In this document: positions 11,386 through 22,219 of the stretch, one piece after another | How positions within the stretch are numbered: position 1 is the first letter of the stretch | Layout: the number at the start of each line of letters is the position of its first letter | Assembly (NCBI GenBank): GCA_016927735.1 | Contig: JAFGMC010000007.1 | Location: 1 to 62,007, forward strand | Reading direction: 5' to 3' | DNA length: 62,007 nucleotides | Origin: Alphaproteobacteria bacterium | GTDB taxonomy: Bacteria; Pseudomonadota; Alphaproteobacteria; Rs-D84 | The notes under the pieces: model-generated | What the model saw: only the letters and a program-made list of their open reading frames with translations | What the model was told of the DNA's origin: nothing | Databases searched by the model: none | Position numbers and translations under genes: made by a program

Positions 11386-13175
11386 TTTAATTTTTTAATA
11401 ATTTCTGCCGCGATTATTTCTGCATCAAAACCGAAATGCTTATAAACTTCATTGCCAGAACCTGTTGCACCAAATTCATCAATTCCCATAACTGCGTCTG
11501 CAAATTCAAACCAACCTGCGGTTGCACCGGCCTCTATCGCAACAATATAACCCACCAAAACTTTATTTTTATATTCCACCGGTTGTGCACGAAATTTTTC
11601 AACCGATGGCATACTGACAACTTGAGCATTTTTTAATTTATTTGCAACCTCTACTGCCAGTGGGACTTCGCTGCCAGTTGCAATCAGTGTGATTTTGGTT
11701 CTTTTTAAATCCGATGGTTTTATTACATATCCGCCTTTTTTAATATCTTCTAAATCAATTGTACTAATTTGTGCAAATTCTTGACGTGATAAAATAATAC
11801 ATGATGGACGCTTGGTTTCGGATAATGCCTGTTCCCAACAAGATACAACCTCTGCGGCATTACATGGACGAAATACATTTAAATTTGGAATTAATCGCAA
11901 AGATTCCAATTGCTCAATTGGTTGATGTGTTGGACCATCTTCGCCCAGTGCTATACTGTCATGGGTCAACACATAAATAACTGGCAATTTTGAAAGTGCA
12001 GATAATCTGATGGCTGGTCGCATATAATCGCTGAATATCAAGAAAGTTCCACCATATGGACGCAATCCCGCAATACACAGACCATTCATAATTGCACCCA
12101 TGGCATGTTCACGCACACCATAATTTATAAAGTTTCCAGAAAAATCGTCGGCGGTTATATCATAATGTGATAATGTTTTTGTTTTTGTACTGCCGGCCAG
12201 ATCCGCACTGCCACCCACTAAAAATGGTTCTACCTTTAATAACTTTTCAATACATTTTCCAGATAATTCGCGTGTAGAAATATTATCTGCAAAAGAAATA
12301 TCCCCCACAAAATAATCTTTATCTTTTACAATTTTTTTATCCGATTTAATTTTTTGTTTTGCAACCCGTGCCCACAGTTTTAATCCATTTGTTGATGTAA
12401 ACTTTTCTTCCAGTTTCAATAATTCCGAATCACCCAAATCAAATGCGTGCGCACGGGATGTCCCAGCAACACTGGTCCCCAGCCCAATTACTGTTTTACA
12501 TTGAATAAATAATGGTTTCACAGATTTTTTTGCAACAGAAATTGCCTTATCAATATCTTTAAAATTATTTCCATCCGTCTTTAAAACATTCCAGCCCGCT
12601 GCATGCATACGCGCAGGAATATCCAAATCCGTCAAAGCTTCGCCATCAATGGATACCTGATTATCGTCCCATAACATTACCAAATTATTCAATCTGTATA
12701 TGCCTGCAAATGCGATTGCTTCTTGGGCGACACCCTCCATTAAATCACCATCTGAACATAAACAATAAACATTACCATTTTCCGATTTTCGTTTCGCACC
12801 ATTGATTTTTTTTGCCAATGCGATTCCAACCGCGTTACCAATTCCCTGCCCCAGTGGTCCCGTTGTTGCTGTGACACCATCAATTCCAATTTCTGGATGA
12901 CCCGCCAATCCGCAAAATTTTCGAAAAGTTTTAAGCGATGGTATTTTATAGCCAGCCAATTTTAATACTGAATATAACAATGCGCTGCCATGCCCCGCAC
13001 TTAATACAAATTCATCAATTCCAGGTCGCAAATAATTAGCATAAACCGTCGTGATAATATCCGCCGCACCCATTGCAATACCAATATGACCACTGTGCGC
13101 ATTACGCAAAGCATACAGACTGCCCGCACGGACAGCATTCGACATATCTTTCAATTGTTTGGAATCAAACTTCAT
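11382..13175 (-). CDS. tkt: Transketolase
   Basis: NAHSGHIGIAMGAADI...GHGSALLYSVLKLAGY...REHAMGAIMNGL, LGEDGPTHQPIEQL. Confidence 0.9.
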   Translation of the reverse strand: MKFDSKQLKDMSNAVRAGSLYALRNAHSGHIGIAMGAADIITTVYANYLRPGIDEFVLSAGHGSALLYSVLKLAGYKIPSLKTFRKFCGLAGHPEIGIDGVTATTGPLGQGIGNAVGIALAKKINGAKRKSENGNVYCLCSDGDLMEGVAQEAIAFAGIYRLNNLVMLWDDNQVSIDGEALTDLDIPARMHAAGWNVLKTDGNNFKDIDKAISVAKKSVKPLFIQCKTVIGLGTSVAGTSRAHAFDLGDSELLKLEEKFTSTNGLKLWARVAKQKIKSDKKIVKDKDYFVGDISFADNISTRELSGKCIEKLLKVEPFLVGGSADLAGSTKTKTLSHYDITADDFSGNFINYGVREHAMGAIMNGLCIAGLRPYGGTFLIFSDYMRPAIRLSALSKLPVIYVLTHDSIALGEDGPTHQPIEQLESLRLIPNLNVFRPCNAAEVVSCWEQALSETKRPSCIILSRQEFAQISTIDLEDIKKGGYVIKPSDLKRTKITLIATGSEVPLAVEVANKLKNAQVVSMPSVEKFRAQPVEYKNKVLVGYIVAIEAGATAGWFEFADAVMGIDEFGATGSGNEVYKHFGFDAEIIAAEIIKKLK

Positions 13176-13210
13176 TTTATGATATTATAACATAAAAATA
13201 TGGATGAATC

Positions 13211-13642
13211 ATGATTAAAATATGGACCGATGGCAGTTGTCTTGGAAACCCGGGTCCGGGTGGGTGGGCATTTGTTGCATCAGACGACAAAAATATCGCA
13301 GAACGATCAGGCAACGAACCTGACACAACAAATAATCGTATGGAACTGACCGCGGTTATACGTGCACTGACCGCGTCGTCCAAGAAACATACAGAGGTTG
13401 AAATTCATACCGACAGCCAGTACGTAAAAAACGGAATGGAATCCTGGGTAAAGAATTGGAAAAAAAATAATTGGCGCACGGCTGATAAAAAACCTGTAAA
13501 AAATCAAGATTTGTGGATAGCACTGGACGAAGTTGCCAGCGGAATAAAAATTCATTGGCATTGGGTCAAGGGGCACGCTGGTCACGAAATGAATGAACGT
13601 GTTGATGAACTGGCCAGAAATGCAGCCGAGAAAATTAAATAA
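13211..13642 (+). CDS. rnhA: Ribonuclease HI
   Basis: IWTDGSCLGNPGPGGWAF...TTNNRMELTAVI...WVKGHAGHEMNERVDELAR. Confidence 0.94.
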   Translation: MIKIWTDGSCLGNPGPGGWAFVASDDKNIAERSGNEPDTTNNRMELTAVIRALTASSKKHTEVEIHTDSQYVKNGMESWVKNWKKNNWRTADKKPVKNQDLWIALDEVASGIKIHWHWVKGHAGHEMNERVDELARNAAEKIK

Positions 13643-13648
13643 ACTTTA

Positions 13649-14245
13649 TTAAATTTTTTGTAAAAAACATCGTAGCCATTTTCTATTCCTATCTGGCCTG
13701 GAATCTTTTGAAGTAAAAATATCTTTTATCTTTAAATCAGGAACTTTTAATAACACATCGTTAAGTCTATCTTCGTTCATATCAGTAAAATTTCGACCAT
13801 CATCTTTTATACGTTCATTGTCGCCATACATAAAATCACAATAAAATATTCCTTTTTCCTTTAATGAATTTAACAATTTATAAAAAACAATATACATATC
13901 ATCATAAGATGAATGAAGTAATACAGAACTTGCCCAAATTCCATTAAATTTATTTTTCCAATCTATATCGAACATATCTATACAAACAACATCTAAGTTG
14001 GGTATATTTTTCAATATTTCACATCTTTTTGGAGAATTATCTATTGCGGAAACATTACATTTTTTATTAATAAAATATTTTGCTGCATATCCAAGCCCGG
14101 CACCAACATCAAGAATTTTTGGATTATCTATTCTTATAAAATTTAAAAACTTATCATATAAATCATGTTTTTCTGGATCATTGTAAGACAAAATCTCGTT
14201 TACTCTTTCTATATTAGAGTCATAAAATTCAAATGTTTTATTCAT
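13649..14245 (-). CDS. Class I SAM-dependent methyltransferase
   Basis: ILDVGAGLGYAAKYFINKKCNVSAIDNSPKRC. Confidence 0.8.
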   Translation of the reverse strand: MNKTFEFYDSNIERVNEILSYNDPEKHDLYDKFLNFIRIDNPKILDVGAGLGYAAKYFINKKCNVSAIDNSPKRCEILKNIPNLDVVCIDMFDIDWKNKFNGIWASSVLLHSSYDDMYIVFYKLLNSLKEKGIFYCDFMYGDNERIKDDGRNFTDMNEDRLNDVLLKVPDLKIKDIFTSKDSRPDRNRKWLRCFLQKI

Positions 14246-14903
14246 TTTTAAATCCCAATGCGACTATAAACATTTCAACACTGTCCTTGCGAGATGCTGG
14301 GGGTTTTATATGATGAACGTGTTCAAAATTCAATTTAATTTCTTTCAACAACTCATTTGTTGTTCCACCAGTAAAAGATTTAGCAACAAATGTTCCACCT
14401 GGTTTTAATGCACGTTTTGCAAAATCCCAAGCATATTCCAACAAAACCATTTGACGAAGATGATCTGTTTTTTGATGTCCCGTGGTATTTGGTGCCATAT
14501 CAGAAACAATAACATCAACAACACCATGATTTACGGCATTTTGTTCTGGTAAATTCAATTTTTCTTCCAACCAGTCTATTGCTTCATCTGTTGTAAAATC
14601 ACCTTGATAAAATTCTACATTTGGGATTGCGTTTATTTCCAGTAAATCCATTGCAAAGATTTTTGATTTTGGAAAATCACGGGCAATATATTGTGACCAA
14701 GAACCTGGTGCCGCACCCAAATCAACAACGACCTGACCATTGCGCAGAAATTTAAATCTTTCGTTTATTTCTATTAACTTATAGGCAGCACGTGCTCGAT
14801 AGCCCTCTTTCTGGGCACGCGCAACATATGGATCACTAGCCTGGCGTCTAATCCATGCGACCGAAGAGTTTTTTGCAGCAATTTTTTTATTTAATATTTT
14901 CAA
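14238..14903 (-). CDS. rlmE: RlmE/FtsJ 23S rRNA 2'-O-methyltransferase
   Basis: SYRARAAYKL-like GYRARAAYKLIEINERF...VVDLGAAPGSWSQY...SDMAPNTTGH. Confidence 0.92.
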   Translation of the reverse strand: MKILNKKIAAKNSSVAWIRRQASDPYVARAQKEGYRARAAYKLIEINERFKFLRNGQVVVDLGAAPGSWSQYIARDFPKSKIFAMDLLEINAIPNVEFYQGDFTTDEAIDWLEEKLNLPEQNAVNHGVVDVIVSDMAPNTTGHQKTDHLRQMVLLEYAWDFAKRALKPGGTFVAKSFTGGTTNELLKEIKLNFEHVHHIKPPASRKDSVEMFIVALGFKNE

Positions 14904-15395
14904 CTATACCCCTGCTGGTTTTGGGCCTGGAACATTTTTCATTTTTTCCATAACCGCTTCCATACCACCCATACGTTGAACCATTGACATCTGACGTTTC
15001 ATGGTTTGATATTGTTTTATAATATGTTCAACCTCACGAACACTTGTACCAGATTTTTCTGAAATCCTGGTTTTTGCATTTGCAAAAATCTTTTCTGGTT
15101 CAGCGCGTTCTTCGGATGTCATAGCTTCCAAAATTTTTATTTGATGTTCAACACTGCCATCTTTAATTTTTTCTTTCATCGCGCCAACAGCACTGGACAT
15201 TCCTGGAACCATTTTTAACAATCCACTGAAGTTGCTCATTTTTTTAATCTGTTTTAATTGTGCCAACATGTCATTCATATCAAACTGACCTGACATCATA
15301 CGTGCAGCAGTTTCCTTCATACCACTTGGAATTTTTTCTTCTTTTATAGAATCTAATTCTGTTTCATCAATTTTCTTTTTTCCGAATCCAAACAT
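14904..15395 (-). CDS. Stand-alone SRP54/Ffh M-domain-like protein (no NG GTPase domain)
   Basis: GQFDMNDMLAQLKQIKKMSNFSGLLKMVPGM...EAMTSEERAEPEKIFANAKTRISEKSGTSVREVEHIIKQYQTMKRQM matches the Ffh M-domain pattern; only 163 aa, own Met start. Confidence 0.8.
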   Translation of the reverse strand: MFGFGKKKIDETELDSIKEEKIPSGMKETAARMMSGQFDMNDMLAQLKQIKKMSNFSGLLKMVPGMSSAVGAMKEKIKDGSVEHQIKILEAMTSEERAEPEKIFANAKTRISEKSGTSVREVEHIIKQYQTMKRQMSMVQRMGGMEAVMEKMKNVPGPKPAGV

Positions 15396-15406
15396 TTTTT
15401 ACTCCT

Positions 15407-15976
15407 TTAAAACTGTGTATTAAAATGTAAATATGCGCCACCATCTGTTGGTTCAACAGAAACAGTTGTACCATCTTTATATTCATTAGTGAAGATATAA
15501 CTGAACGCTGTACCAACAACCGCACCTCCAATTACGTCGGCCCAATTATGTGCTTTTGCCTTGATTCTGGAATATCCAACAAAAGAAGCTGCTGCATACA
15601 TTGGTGCACCAATTGCCCAACCATATCTATTTTGCCAATACCCTGCCCCTGAAAACGCAAGCGATGTATGACCAGATGGGAAAGATGTTCCCACACTGCC
15701 ATCTGGTTGTGTTGGACGATCTGCGTGAACCGTATATTTTAATAATTCTGTGGTTGCAAAAGTAGAACCAACAGATTTTGCCAATTGCCAATTACCTTCC
15801 CAATCCTTGATATAACTTGAATATGCCAACGCAGATAATGGGATTGCAAATTGCAAAACACTTCCAATAGCCTCCATTTGTTGTTGATCTATACTGACTG
15901 GTCCACCACGCGCAAATACATTTTGACTAAAAACAATTGAAAATAATCCAATTGCTAATATTTTTGTTATTCCCAT
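15407..15976 (-). CDS. PAP2 family phosphatase, exported
   Basis: KYTVHADRPTQPDG...SFPSGHTSLAFSGAGYW...GYSRIKAKAHNWADVIGG; signal peptide MGITKILAIGLFSIVFSQNVFA. Confidence 0.88.
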   Translation of the reverse strand: MGITKILAIGLFSIVFSQNVFARGGPVSIDQQQMEAIGSVLQFAIPLSALAYSSYIKDWEGNWQLAKSVGSTFATTELLKYTVHADRPTQPDGSVGTSFPSGHTSLAFSGAGYWQNRYGWAIGAPMYAAASFVGYSRIKAKAHNWADVIGGAVVGTAFSYIFTNEYKDGTTVSVEPTDGGAYLHFNTQF

Positions 15977-16048
15977 TTTTTTCTCTTTTTTATTTATAAT
16001 CACAGATTCCATTCTTGGATATTTATGAAAAGATTTCAACTTATAAAA

Positions 16049-18886
16049 TTATTTTAAATATTTCTGTAAATACTTTCCTGTCAATGAATTTTTATCTGCT
16101 GCGACCTGCTCTGGTGTCCCAACTGCCATGACCTGACCGCCAAGCGCACCACCAGTTGGACCCAAATCTATAACCCAATCAGCTGTTTTTATAACTTCCA
16201 AATTATGTTCAATAACTACAACTGTATTGCCTTGATCTACCAATTCTTGCAGAACCGACAGCAGCATTTTTATATCTTCAAAATGTAGACCAGTGGTTGG
16301 TTCGTCCAGTATATATAGTGTTTGTCCCGTACTACGCGCAGCAAGCTCTTTTGATAATTTTATTCGCTGCGCTTCACCACCAGATAAGTCCAGACTGCTT
16401 TGTCCCAGTTTTATATAATCCAATCCAACACGTTTCAACAATTCTAATCTTCTGGCGACTTGTGGAACATTTACAAAGAAACGATACGCTTCTTCAACCG
16501 TCATATTTAATACATCAGCAATTGATTTTCCCTTGTACTTAACCGTCAGTGTTTCTTCATTATAACGTTTACCATGACACTTATCACATTCAACATAAAC
16601 ATCTGCCAAGAAATTCATTTCGATTTTTATTTGACCGTCACCCTGGCAAGCTTCGCATCGACCACCTTTTACATTAAATGAAAAACGACCTGGTCCATAT
16701 CCACGTGCTTTTGCTTCGGGCAGTGCTGCAAAGAAATCACGAATATTTGTAAACACACCTGTATAAGTTGCTGGATTACTGCGTGGTGTACGACCAATTG
16801 GACTTTGATCTATATCAACAACTTTATCAATATTTTCCATACCAGTAATAATATCGTGTGCACCAGATTCCAGTTTAGAATTATACAGTGCACGCATAAT
16901 TGATGGATACAAAGTATTCAACAACAATGTTGATTTTCCAGATCCAGAAACACCAGTCAGTGTAATAAACTTGCCCAATGGAATTTCGACATTAATATTT
17001 TTTAAATTATTTTCGCGTGCACCCTGGATAGTAATTTTTTTACCGTTTCCAGCGCGACGCATTTTTGGAACATCAATTTTCTTTTTGCCTGATAAATATT
17101 GTCCTGTCAAAGAATCTTTATTTTTAATTACTTCTGCTGGTGTACCAAATGCAACAATATTACCACCATTAACACCGGCATGACGTCCGATATCAACCAA
17201 GAAATCTGCATTACGCATTGCATCTTCATCATGTTCAACAACGATAACTGTATTATCTTTATCGCGCAGCATCTTTAATGTTTCCAATAATTTATCATTA
17301 TCACTTTGATGTAAACCAATTGATGGTTCATCCAAAACATACAAAACACCAGACAATCCACTGCCAATTTGTGAAGCCAGACGAATACGTTGTGATTCCC
17401 CCCCGGACAGCGTTCCTGCAGTCCTGGAAAGTGTTAAATACCCTAAACCAACATTTTGTAAAAATTCCAATCTGCTGGTAATTTCACGTAAAACGATTCG
17501 CGCGATATCATTTTCTTTTTGTGTCAAATGATTTGGTAAATCACGGAACCATTCTACAGAATCATTAACCGACATGGCGGATATATCCATAATATCCATG
17601 CCAAATATTTTGATACACAATGCCTGAACATTTAATCTTTTTCCATGACATACTGGGCAAGGTTTTTGTGATTGATATTTGGTCAATTCTGCGCGCATTG
17701 ATTCGGATTCAGATTCACGCCAACGACGTTCCAGATTTGAAATAACACCTTCGAATGGTTTTTCATATTCAAACCCATTCCAATTTATTTTTACAGATTC
17801 ATCACCAGTACCATAAAGAACTATATTTTTTTGTTCTTCGGTCAATGTATGCCAAGGCTTTCCCATTGGGATTTTATATTTACGTTTCAATGCTTCCAAT
17901 AAATGATCATACTGGGTCAGCATTCCACCACGTGACCAGGGTGCAATTGCACCATCCAGAATAGATTTCGAAGGATCCGGTATAACCAAATCCAGTGACA
18001 TATTTAATTGAACCCCCAACCCATCACAATTCGTACATGCGCCCGCAGGTGCATTAAATGAGAATAATCTGGGTTCTATTTTTGGAACTGTGAATCCACT
18101 AACTGGACATGCATAATTTTGCGAATACAAAATATCTTCGTCCGTATCCAAACGGCGCACCAAGACCGATCCTGGAACCAATCGCAATGAACTTTCAAAA
18201 GAAGAATATAATCTGGAATTAAATTCTTCCTGTTCTTCATTGTTTAATTTATTTTTTGGCAAAGTCAACCTGTCAACAATTACAAAAATATTATGTTTTT
18301 TATTTTTATCCAATGCCGGAACCGAAGATAAATCATAAACCACACCATCAACAATTGCGCGTTGATACCCTTGCTTTATCAAGAATGCTATTTCTTTTCT
18401 GTATTCGCCCTTGCGATCACGAACCAGTGGTGCCATTACATAAATTTTGTTACCAGCTGGGATTTTCAAAGTCCAGTCAACCATCTCTGCAATTGTTTGT
18501 GATTTTATTGGTAATCCAGTCACAGGCGAATGCGGTACACCGATTCGTGCCCACAGTAATCTGAAATAATCATAAATTTCCGTTACCGTACCAACGGTAG
18601 AGCGTGGATTTTTTGAAGTTGTTTTTTGTTCAATTGAAATTGCTGGTGACAATCCCTCGATAATATCTACATCTGGCTTTTTCTGCATATCCAAAAACTG
18701 ACGCGCATAAGATGACAAAGATTCAACATATCTGCGTTGACCCTCGGCATAGATAGTATTAAATGCCAAAGAGGACTTTCCAGAACCGGATACACCTGTA
18801 AATACCACCAATTTATTCTTTGGTATGTCTAAGTCTATATTTTTAAGATTATTTTCGCGTGCACCGCGAATTTTAATTGCATTCAT
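16049..18886 (-). CDS. uvrA: Excinuclease ABC subunit A
   Basis: [39 protein letters not shown]... two ABC domains with Cys zinc motifs. Confidence 0.96.
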   Translation of the reverse strand: MNAIKIRGARENNLKNIDLDIPKNKLVVFTGVSGSGKSSLAFNTIYAEGQRRYVESLSSYARQFLDMQKKPDVDIIEGLSPAISIEQKTTSKNPRSTVGTVTEIYDYFRLLWARIGVPHSPVTGLPIKSQTIAEMVDWTLKIPAGNKIYVMAPLVRDRKGEYRKEIAFLIKQGYQRAIVDGVVYDLSSVPALDKNKKHNIFVIVDRLTLPKNKLNNEEQEEFNSRLYSSFESSLRLVPGSVLVRRLDTDEDILYSQNYACPVSGFTVPKIEPRLFSFNAPAGACTNCDGLGVQLNMSLDLVIPDPSKSILDGAIAPWSRGGMLTQYDHLLEALKRKYKIPMGKPWHTLTEEQKNIVLYGTGDESVKINWNGFEYEKPFEGVISNLERRWRESESESMRAELTKYQSQKPCPVCHGKRLNVQALCIKIFGMDIMDISAMSVNDSVEWFRDLPNHLTQKENDIARIVLREITSRLEFLQNVGLGYLTLSRTAGTLSGGESQRIRLASQIGSGLSGVLYVLDEPSIGLHQSDNDKLLETLKMLRDKDNTVIVVEHDEDAMRNADFLVDIGRHAGVNGGNIVAFGTPAEVIKNKDSLTGQYLSGKKKIDVPKMRRAGNGKKITIQGARENNLKNINVEIPLGKFITLTGVSGSGKSTLLLNTLYPSIMRALYNSKLESGAHDIITGMENIDKVVDIDQSPIGRTPRSNPATYTGVFTNIRDFFAALPEAKARGYGPGRFSFNVKGGRCEACQGDGQIKIEMNFLADVYVECDKCHGKRYNEETLTVKYKGKSIADVLNMTVEEAYRFFVNVPQVARRLELLKRVGLDYIKLGQSSLDLSGGEAQRIKLSKELAARSTGQTLYILDEPTTGLHFEDIKMLLSVLQELVDQGNTVVVIEHNLEVIKTADWVIDLGPTGGALGGQVMAVGTPEQVAADKNSLTGKYLQKYLK

Positions 18887-18927
18887 GGTATAGGATATAG
18901 AGAAAAAAATGAAAAATTCAATGATAA

Positions 18928-18957
18928 GGGGCGAAAATTAAATCGCCCCCATTTTTT
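18928..18957 (-). terminator. Stem-loop with T tract between rodZ-like gene and uvrA
   Basis: GGGGCGAaaattaaaTCGCCCCcattttttt. Confidence 0.6.
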
Positions 18958-19823
18958 TATTCTTTTGTATCTGAAGATACATCTGGTGAGGGCATCAAAG
19001 CATCAGGAGTCATAATAACACCTGATTTTCTGGTATTAACCGAACCCAATTTAGGTATAAGTTTTCCATTAACCCAAATATCAATACCACCAGCATTCCC
19101 AAATGTCCCTTTGTACTTTTCGCCAGCAGGAACATAATAAACATCACCCGTGACCAAAACGCGACTGAATACTGTATTACCACGTGCATCTTCAATTTTT
19201 ACCCAAGATTCTTGATTAGCCTGAATCACTACATTTGCAGTTGATGAATTTTCCGTACCAAATTTTTCACGAATTGGATGTTTATAACCTGGTTCTTTTA
19301 CAACAGCAACAACTGTTTCTTCGTTATTATAAGCATCGGATTCATTACCCAAAGAAATTATAAAAGATACACCAAAAATCAAAATCAAAACCGCAACAAG
19401 CGATGCAACCAACCATTTCCAATTTTTATATAAATACTTTGACAGTTTTTCAAAAGCCATATTTGTTTGTTTCGGATTTTTTTTCGTAATATTTTCAGAA
19501 TTTAGCATATTTCTTTCAGTTTCTTCGTCAGAAGCATCGATATAACCCGATTCGAGTTCGTTTTCGATACCCATTTCTTTTTTTATCTTGGAAACAATTT
19601 CTGTAGGATCCAATCCCAATTCCATTGCATAATTGCGTGCAAAACCCAATACATAAACCATTTCTGGAATCATATCATATTTACCATTTTCCAGCGCAAC
19701 CAGGTATTCTTCCCTGATGCATAATAATCTTGATATTGTAGAAATTTCACGCTTACGACGACCGCTTGTTCTGGCTTCGAACAACATCTGTGCAGCTGTT
19801 AATTCTTTATTACGTTCAGTCAT
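18957..19823 (-). CDS. RodZ-like HTH / TM / DUF4115 protein
   Basis: LTAAQMLFEARTSGRRKREISTISRLLCIREEYLVALENG...YVLGFARNYA; TM; WVKIEDARGNTVFSRVLVTGDVYYVPAG. Confidence 0.8.
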   Translation of the reverse strand: MTERNKELTAAQMLFEARTSGRRKREISTISRLLCIREEYLVALENGKYDMIPEMVYVLGFARNYAMELGLDPTEIVSKIKKEMGIENELESGYIDASDEETERNMLNSENITKKNPKQTNMAFEKLSKYLYKNWKWLVASLVAVLILIFGVSFIISLGNESDAYNNEETVVAVVKEPGYKHPIREKFGTENSSTANVVIQANQESWVKIEDARGNTVFSRVLVTGDVYYVPAGEKYKGTFGNAGGIDIWVNGKLIPKLGSVNTRKSGVIMTPDALMPSPDVSSDTKE

Positions 19824-19867
19824 TTTATCTATCCTATACTCATATTTACAGTTAATAATAATAGAAG

Positions 19868-20791
19868 CTATATGTCGCCAAAGCAATTGAAAAATTCGCT
19901 TATTACCGTTTTTAATTCAGTTATTTCTGTTATTTGATTAACTTTTATCCTAAATTCAGAGGAATTTTTTATCCCAGCAGAATACCAAGCCGCATGTTTT
20001 CTAAATAATGGAACCCCTGCAGATATACCATAATAATCCAAAACCAGGTCCAAATGTTCCAAAACCAATGATTTTATATCAATAGATTCTGTATTTTTTC
20101 CTGTTAATTGTCGCAAAAGCCAAGGTTTACCCAATAACGCACGCCCAATCATTACACCATCATATCCCAGAGATTCTATTTTTGATACATCTTCTACGCT
20201 TTTTATATCACCGTTTCCTATTACAGGAATCAATCCAGATGGTTTTTGTTCCAGAGCTGACTGCCCTGAATATCCTTGGGCACGTGTCCGTCCATGCAGA
20301 ACTGCAAATTTTGCGCCTGCATCACCAGCAATATGAATAAGTTTTTCCCAATCTTTGTGTGAATCGTCCCAACCCAGTCTTGTTTTTATGGAAACAGGAA
20401 TTTTAACCGCGGCAACAACCGTGGATATAATTCGACCCGCCAAAGCATGATCACGCATCAACCACGCCCCTGCCCCTGCCTTGGTTGCAACCTTGGGCAC
20501 TGGACAACCCATATTTATATCTATCCATTTTGCCCCTTGGGATTCCAGTATCTTTGCAGCCTGGGCCATCAGTTCTGGTTTTGCACCAAAAATTTGTGCA
20601 CCGATTTCGCCTTCGTCAGAATAATCATCAAAATTACGTAAACAATTCTTGTGCTGACCCGTCAAAGAATGACAAGAAATCATCTCTGTCACCATTGAAA
20701 TATCTGGCGAAAATTTTCGTAAAATTTTACGAAAAGGTTTATCAGTTATCCCAGCCAGCGGTGCAGCAAAAATTTGATTATCAGTAAACAT
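19868..20791 (-). CDS. dusB: tRNA-dihydrouridine synthase (DusB-like)
   Basis: MFTDNQIFAAPLAGITDKPFR...IDINMGCPVPKV...VSIKTRLGWD...GDIKSVEDV...GYDGVMIGRALLG; upstream ORF extension unlikely. Confidence 0.9.
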   Translation of the reverse strand: MFTDNQIFAAPLAGITDKPFRKILRKFSPDISMVTEMISCHSLTGQHKNCLRNFDDYSDEGEIGAQIFGAKPELMAQAAKILESQGAKWIDINMGCPVPKVATKAGAGAWLMRDHALAGRIISTVVAAVKIPVSIKTRLGWDDSHKDWEKLIHIAGDAGAKFAVLHGRTRAQGYSGQSALEQKPSGLIPVIGNGDIKSVEDVSKIESLGYDGVMIGRALLGKPWLLRQLTGKNTESIDIKSLVLEHLDLVLDYYGISAGVPLFRKHAAWYSAGIKNSSEFRIKVNQITEITELKTVISEFFNCFGDI

Positions 20792-20801
20792 TTGTGCTAT
20801 A

Positions 20802-21137
20802 ATGGCATGTATGTGGGACAAAATCAAAATTTTATTTGAATTCTTGGGACGCGCTTGGGCTGCTGGTATTCGTGGTAAGATTGGTATATTTTCTGCAATA
20901 TTCGCACTCTTTATGTTCGTCAGAATATTTTTTGGTGATGTCAGTGTGCAAAAATTTGTAATAAACATATGGCGACAAAATGAAGAGCAACAGCAATTGG
21001 CATCCGAAGAAAAAAAACTGAACACTCTGAAACATCATATAGAATTAATTCAAAATTATTCCCCAGATTATATTGAAGAATTGGGATTAAAATATTTAAA
21101 CATCGGTGATCCAAGCGCTAAAATATTAAAAGTATAA
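20802..21137 (+). CDS. FtsB/DivIC-like septum formation initiator
   Basis: Short protein, one TM, coiled coil, C-terminal YSPDYIEELGLKYLNIGDPSAKILK; start may be internal. Confidence 0.7.
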   Translation: MACMWDKIKILFEFLGRAWAAGIRGKIGIFSAIFALFMFVRIFFGDVSVQKFVINIWRQNEEQQQLASEEKKLNTLKHHIELIQNYSPDYIEELGLKYLNIGDPSAKILKV

Positions 21138-21212
21138 CCCCCGGAATTCGTACCTATTATCCAGACTATATTTTTTTGATATGATATCAAGGAATTATAA
21201 AAAGGATAAAAA

Positions 21213-21680
21213 ATGGTTAAATTAATATTTTCTTTATTCTTATCTTTCTTTCCGGGAATAATTGGAATGTTTTGGCTTCCGACTGGCGGGTTGGATCCAT
21301 GGTATAATGCTTTGGTAAAAACCCCGCTTACACCAGGGGTAAATATAATTTTTCTGATATGTTTACCGATTATTTATATTCTTCTTGGTACTGCATTTTA
21401 TTTAGTTATAAAACCAAAGTATACTAAACGAAGTATAGATAGCGCTGTCACATTATTTGGTATCAATATGTTTCTAAGTGCACTCTGGAATTTCGTATTT
21501 TTTAAACTTCATCTGGTTATAACAAGTGCAGTTATTATTTTGGCGCTATTTACTATTGCATTTATGATGCAAAGAAAATTTTCGCTTGAAAATAAATACG
21601 CAGGTTATCTAGTTCTTCCTTATACATTATTTCTCATTTTTGCATTTTATTTAAATGGTGGATTGGTTTTACTAAACTAA
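21213..21680 (+). CDS. TspO/MBR family protein, copy 1
   Basis: FWLPTGGLDPWYNALVKTPLTPG..., five TM-like segments. Confidence 0.8.
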   Translation: MVKLIFSLFLSFFPGIIGMFWLPTGGLDPWYNALVKTPLTPGVNIIFLICLPIIYILLGTAFYLVIKPKYTKRSIDSAVTLFGINMFLSALWNFVFFKLHLVITSAVIILALFTIAFMMQRKFSLENKYAGYLVLPYTLFLIFAFYLNGGLVLLN

Positions 21681-21731
21681 TTGAAAATAAAAATGTATGA
21701 CAAACTAAAAATAATTCTAAAGGAATTCGAC

Positions 21732-22199
21732 ATGATAATGAAATTTTTATTTTCAATGGTTTTATCTTTTATGCCTGGGATAATTAACTTGTTTTGGTTA
21801 CCAAAAGGTATAGAAAGTGAATGGTATACAAATCTAGATAAATTTCCTTTTACCCCTGCCATATTTGGTTTTGGTTTTATGTGGGCAGTGATACATATTT
21901 TTTTGGGTATAGGATTATTTATAATTATCAAGGGGCATGAAGAAACCGATAATAAAAATAAAGCTGTCGGATTATTTCTAACAAATATTATTCTAAGTTC
22001 GGTCTGGCCTTTTGTACTTTTCCAATATCATATAATTATTGGAAGCACTATTATCGCATTTGCATTGGTGACAATGGCTTATTTTATGCAAAAAAGTTTT
22101 GCCCAAGAAAGTAAACTGGCGGGCAATATTGTTTGGGTATACATTTTATGGTTAATCTTTTCCTTGTATTTAAATATTGGTTTGCTTATATTAAACTAG
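21732..22199 (+). CDS. TspO/MBR family protein, copy 2 (divergent)
   Basis: MIMKFLFSMVLSFMPGIINLFWLPKGIESEWYTNLDKFPFTPAIFGFGFMWAVIHIFLG. Confidence 0.75.
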   Translation: MIMKFLFSMVLSFMPGIINLFWLPKGIESEWYTNLDKFPFTPAIFGFGFMWAVIHIFLGIGLFIIIKGHEETDNKNKAVGLFLTNIILSSVWPFVLFQYHIIIGSTIIAFALVTMAYFMQKSFAQESKLAGNIVWVYILWLIFSLYLNIGLLILN

Positions 22200-22219
22200 T
22201 ACAAGAGAAAGGAGAAAGC

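Noticed and set aside
20792-21025. Upstream 78-codon extension of the dusB ORF
   Set aside because: Overlaps the ftsB-like gene on the other strand and does not resemble DusB; the real start is MFTDNQ at 20791.
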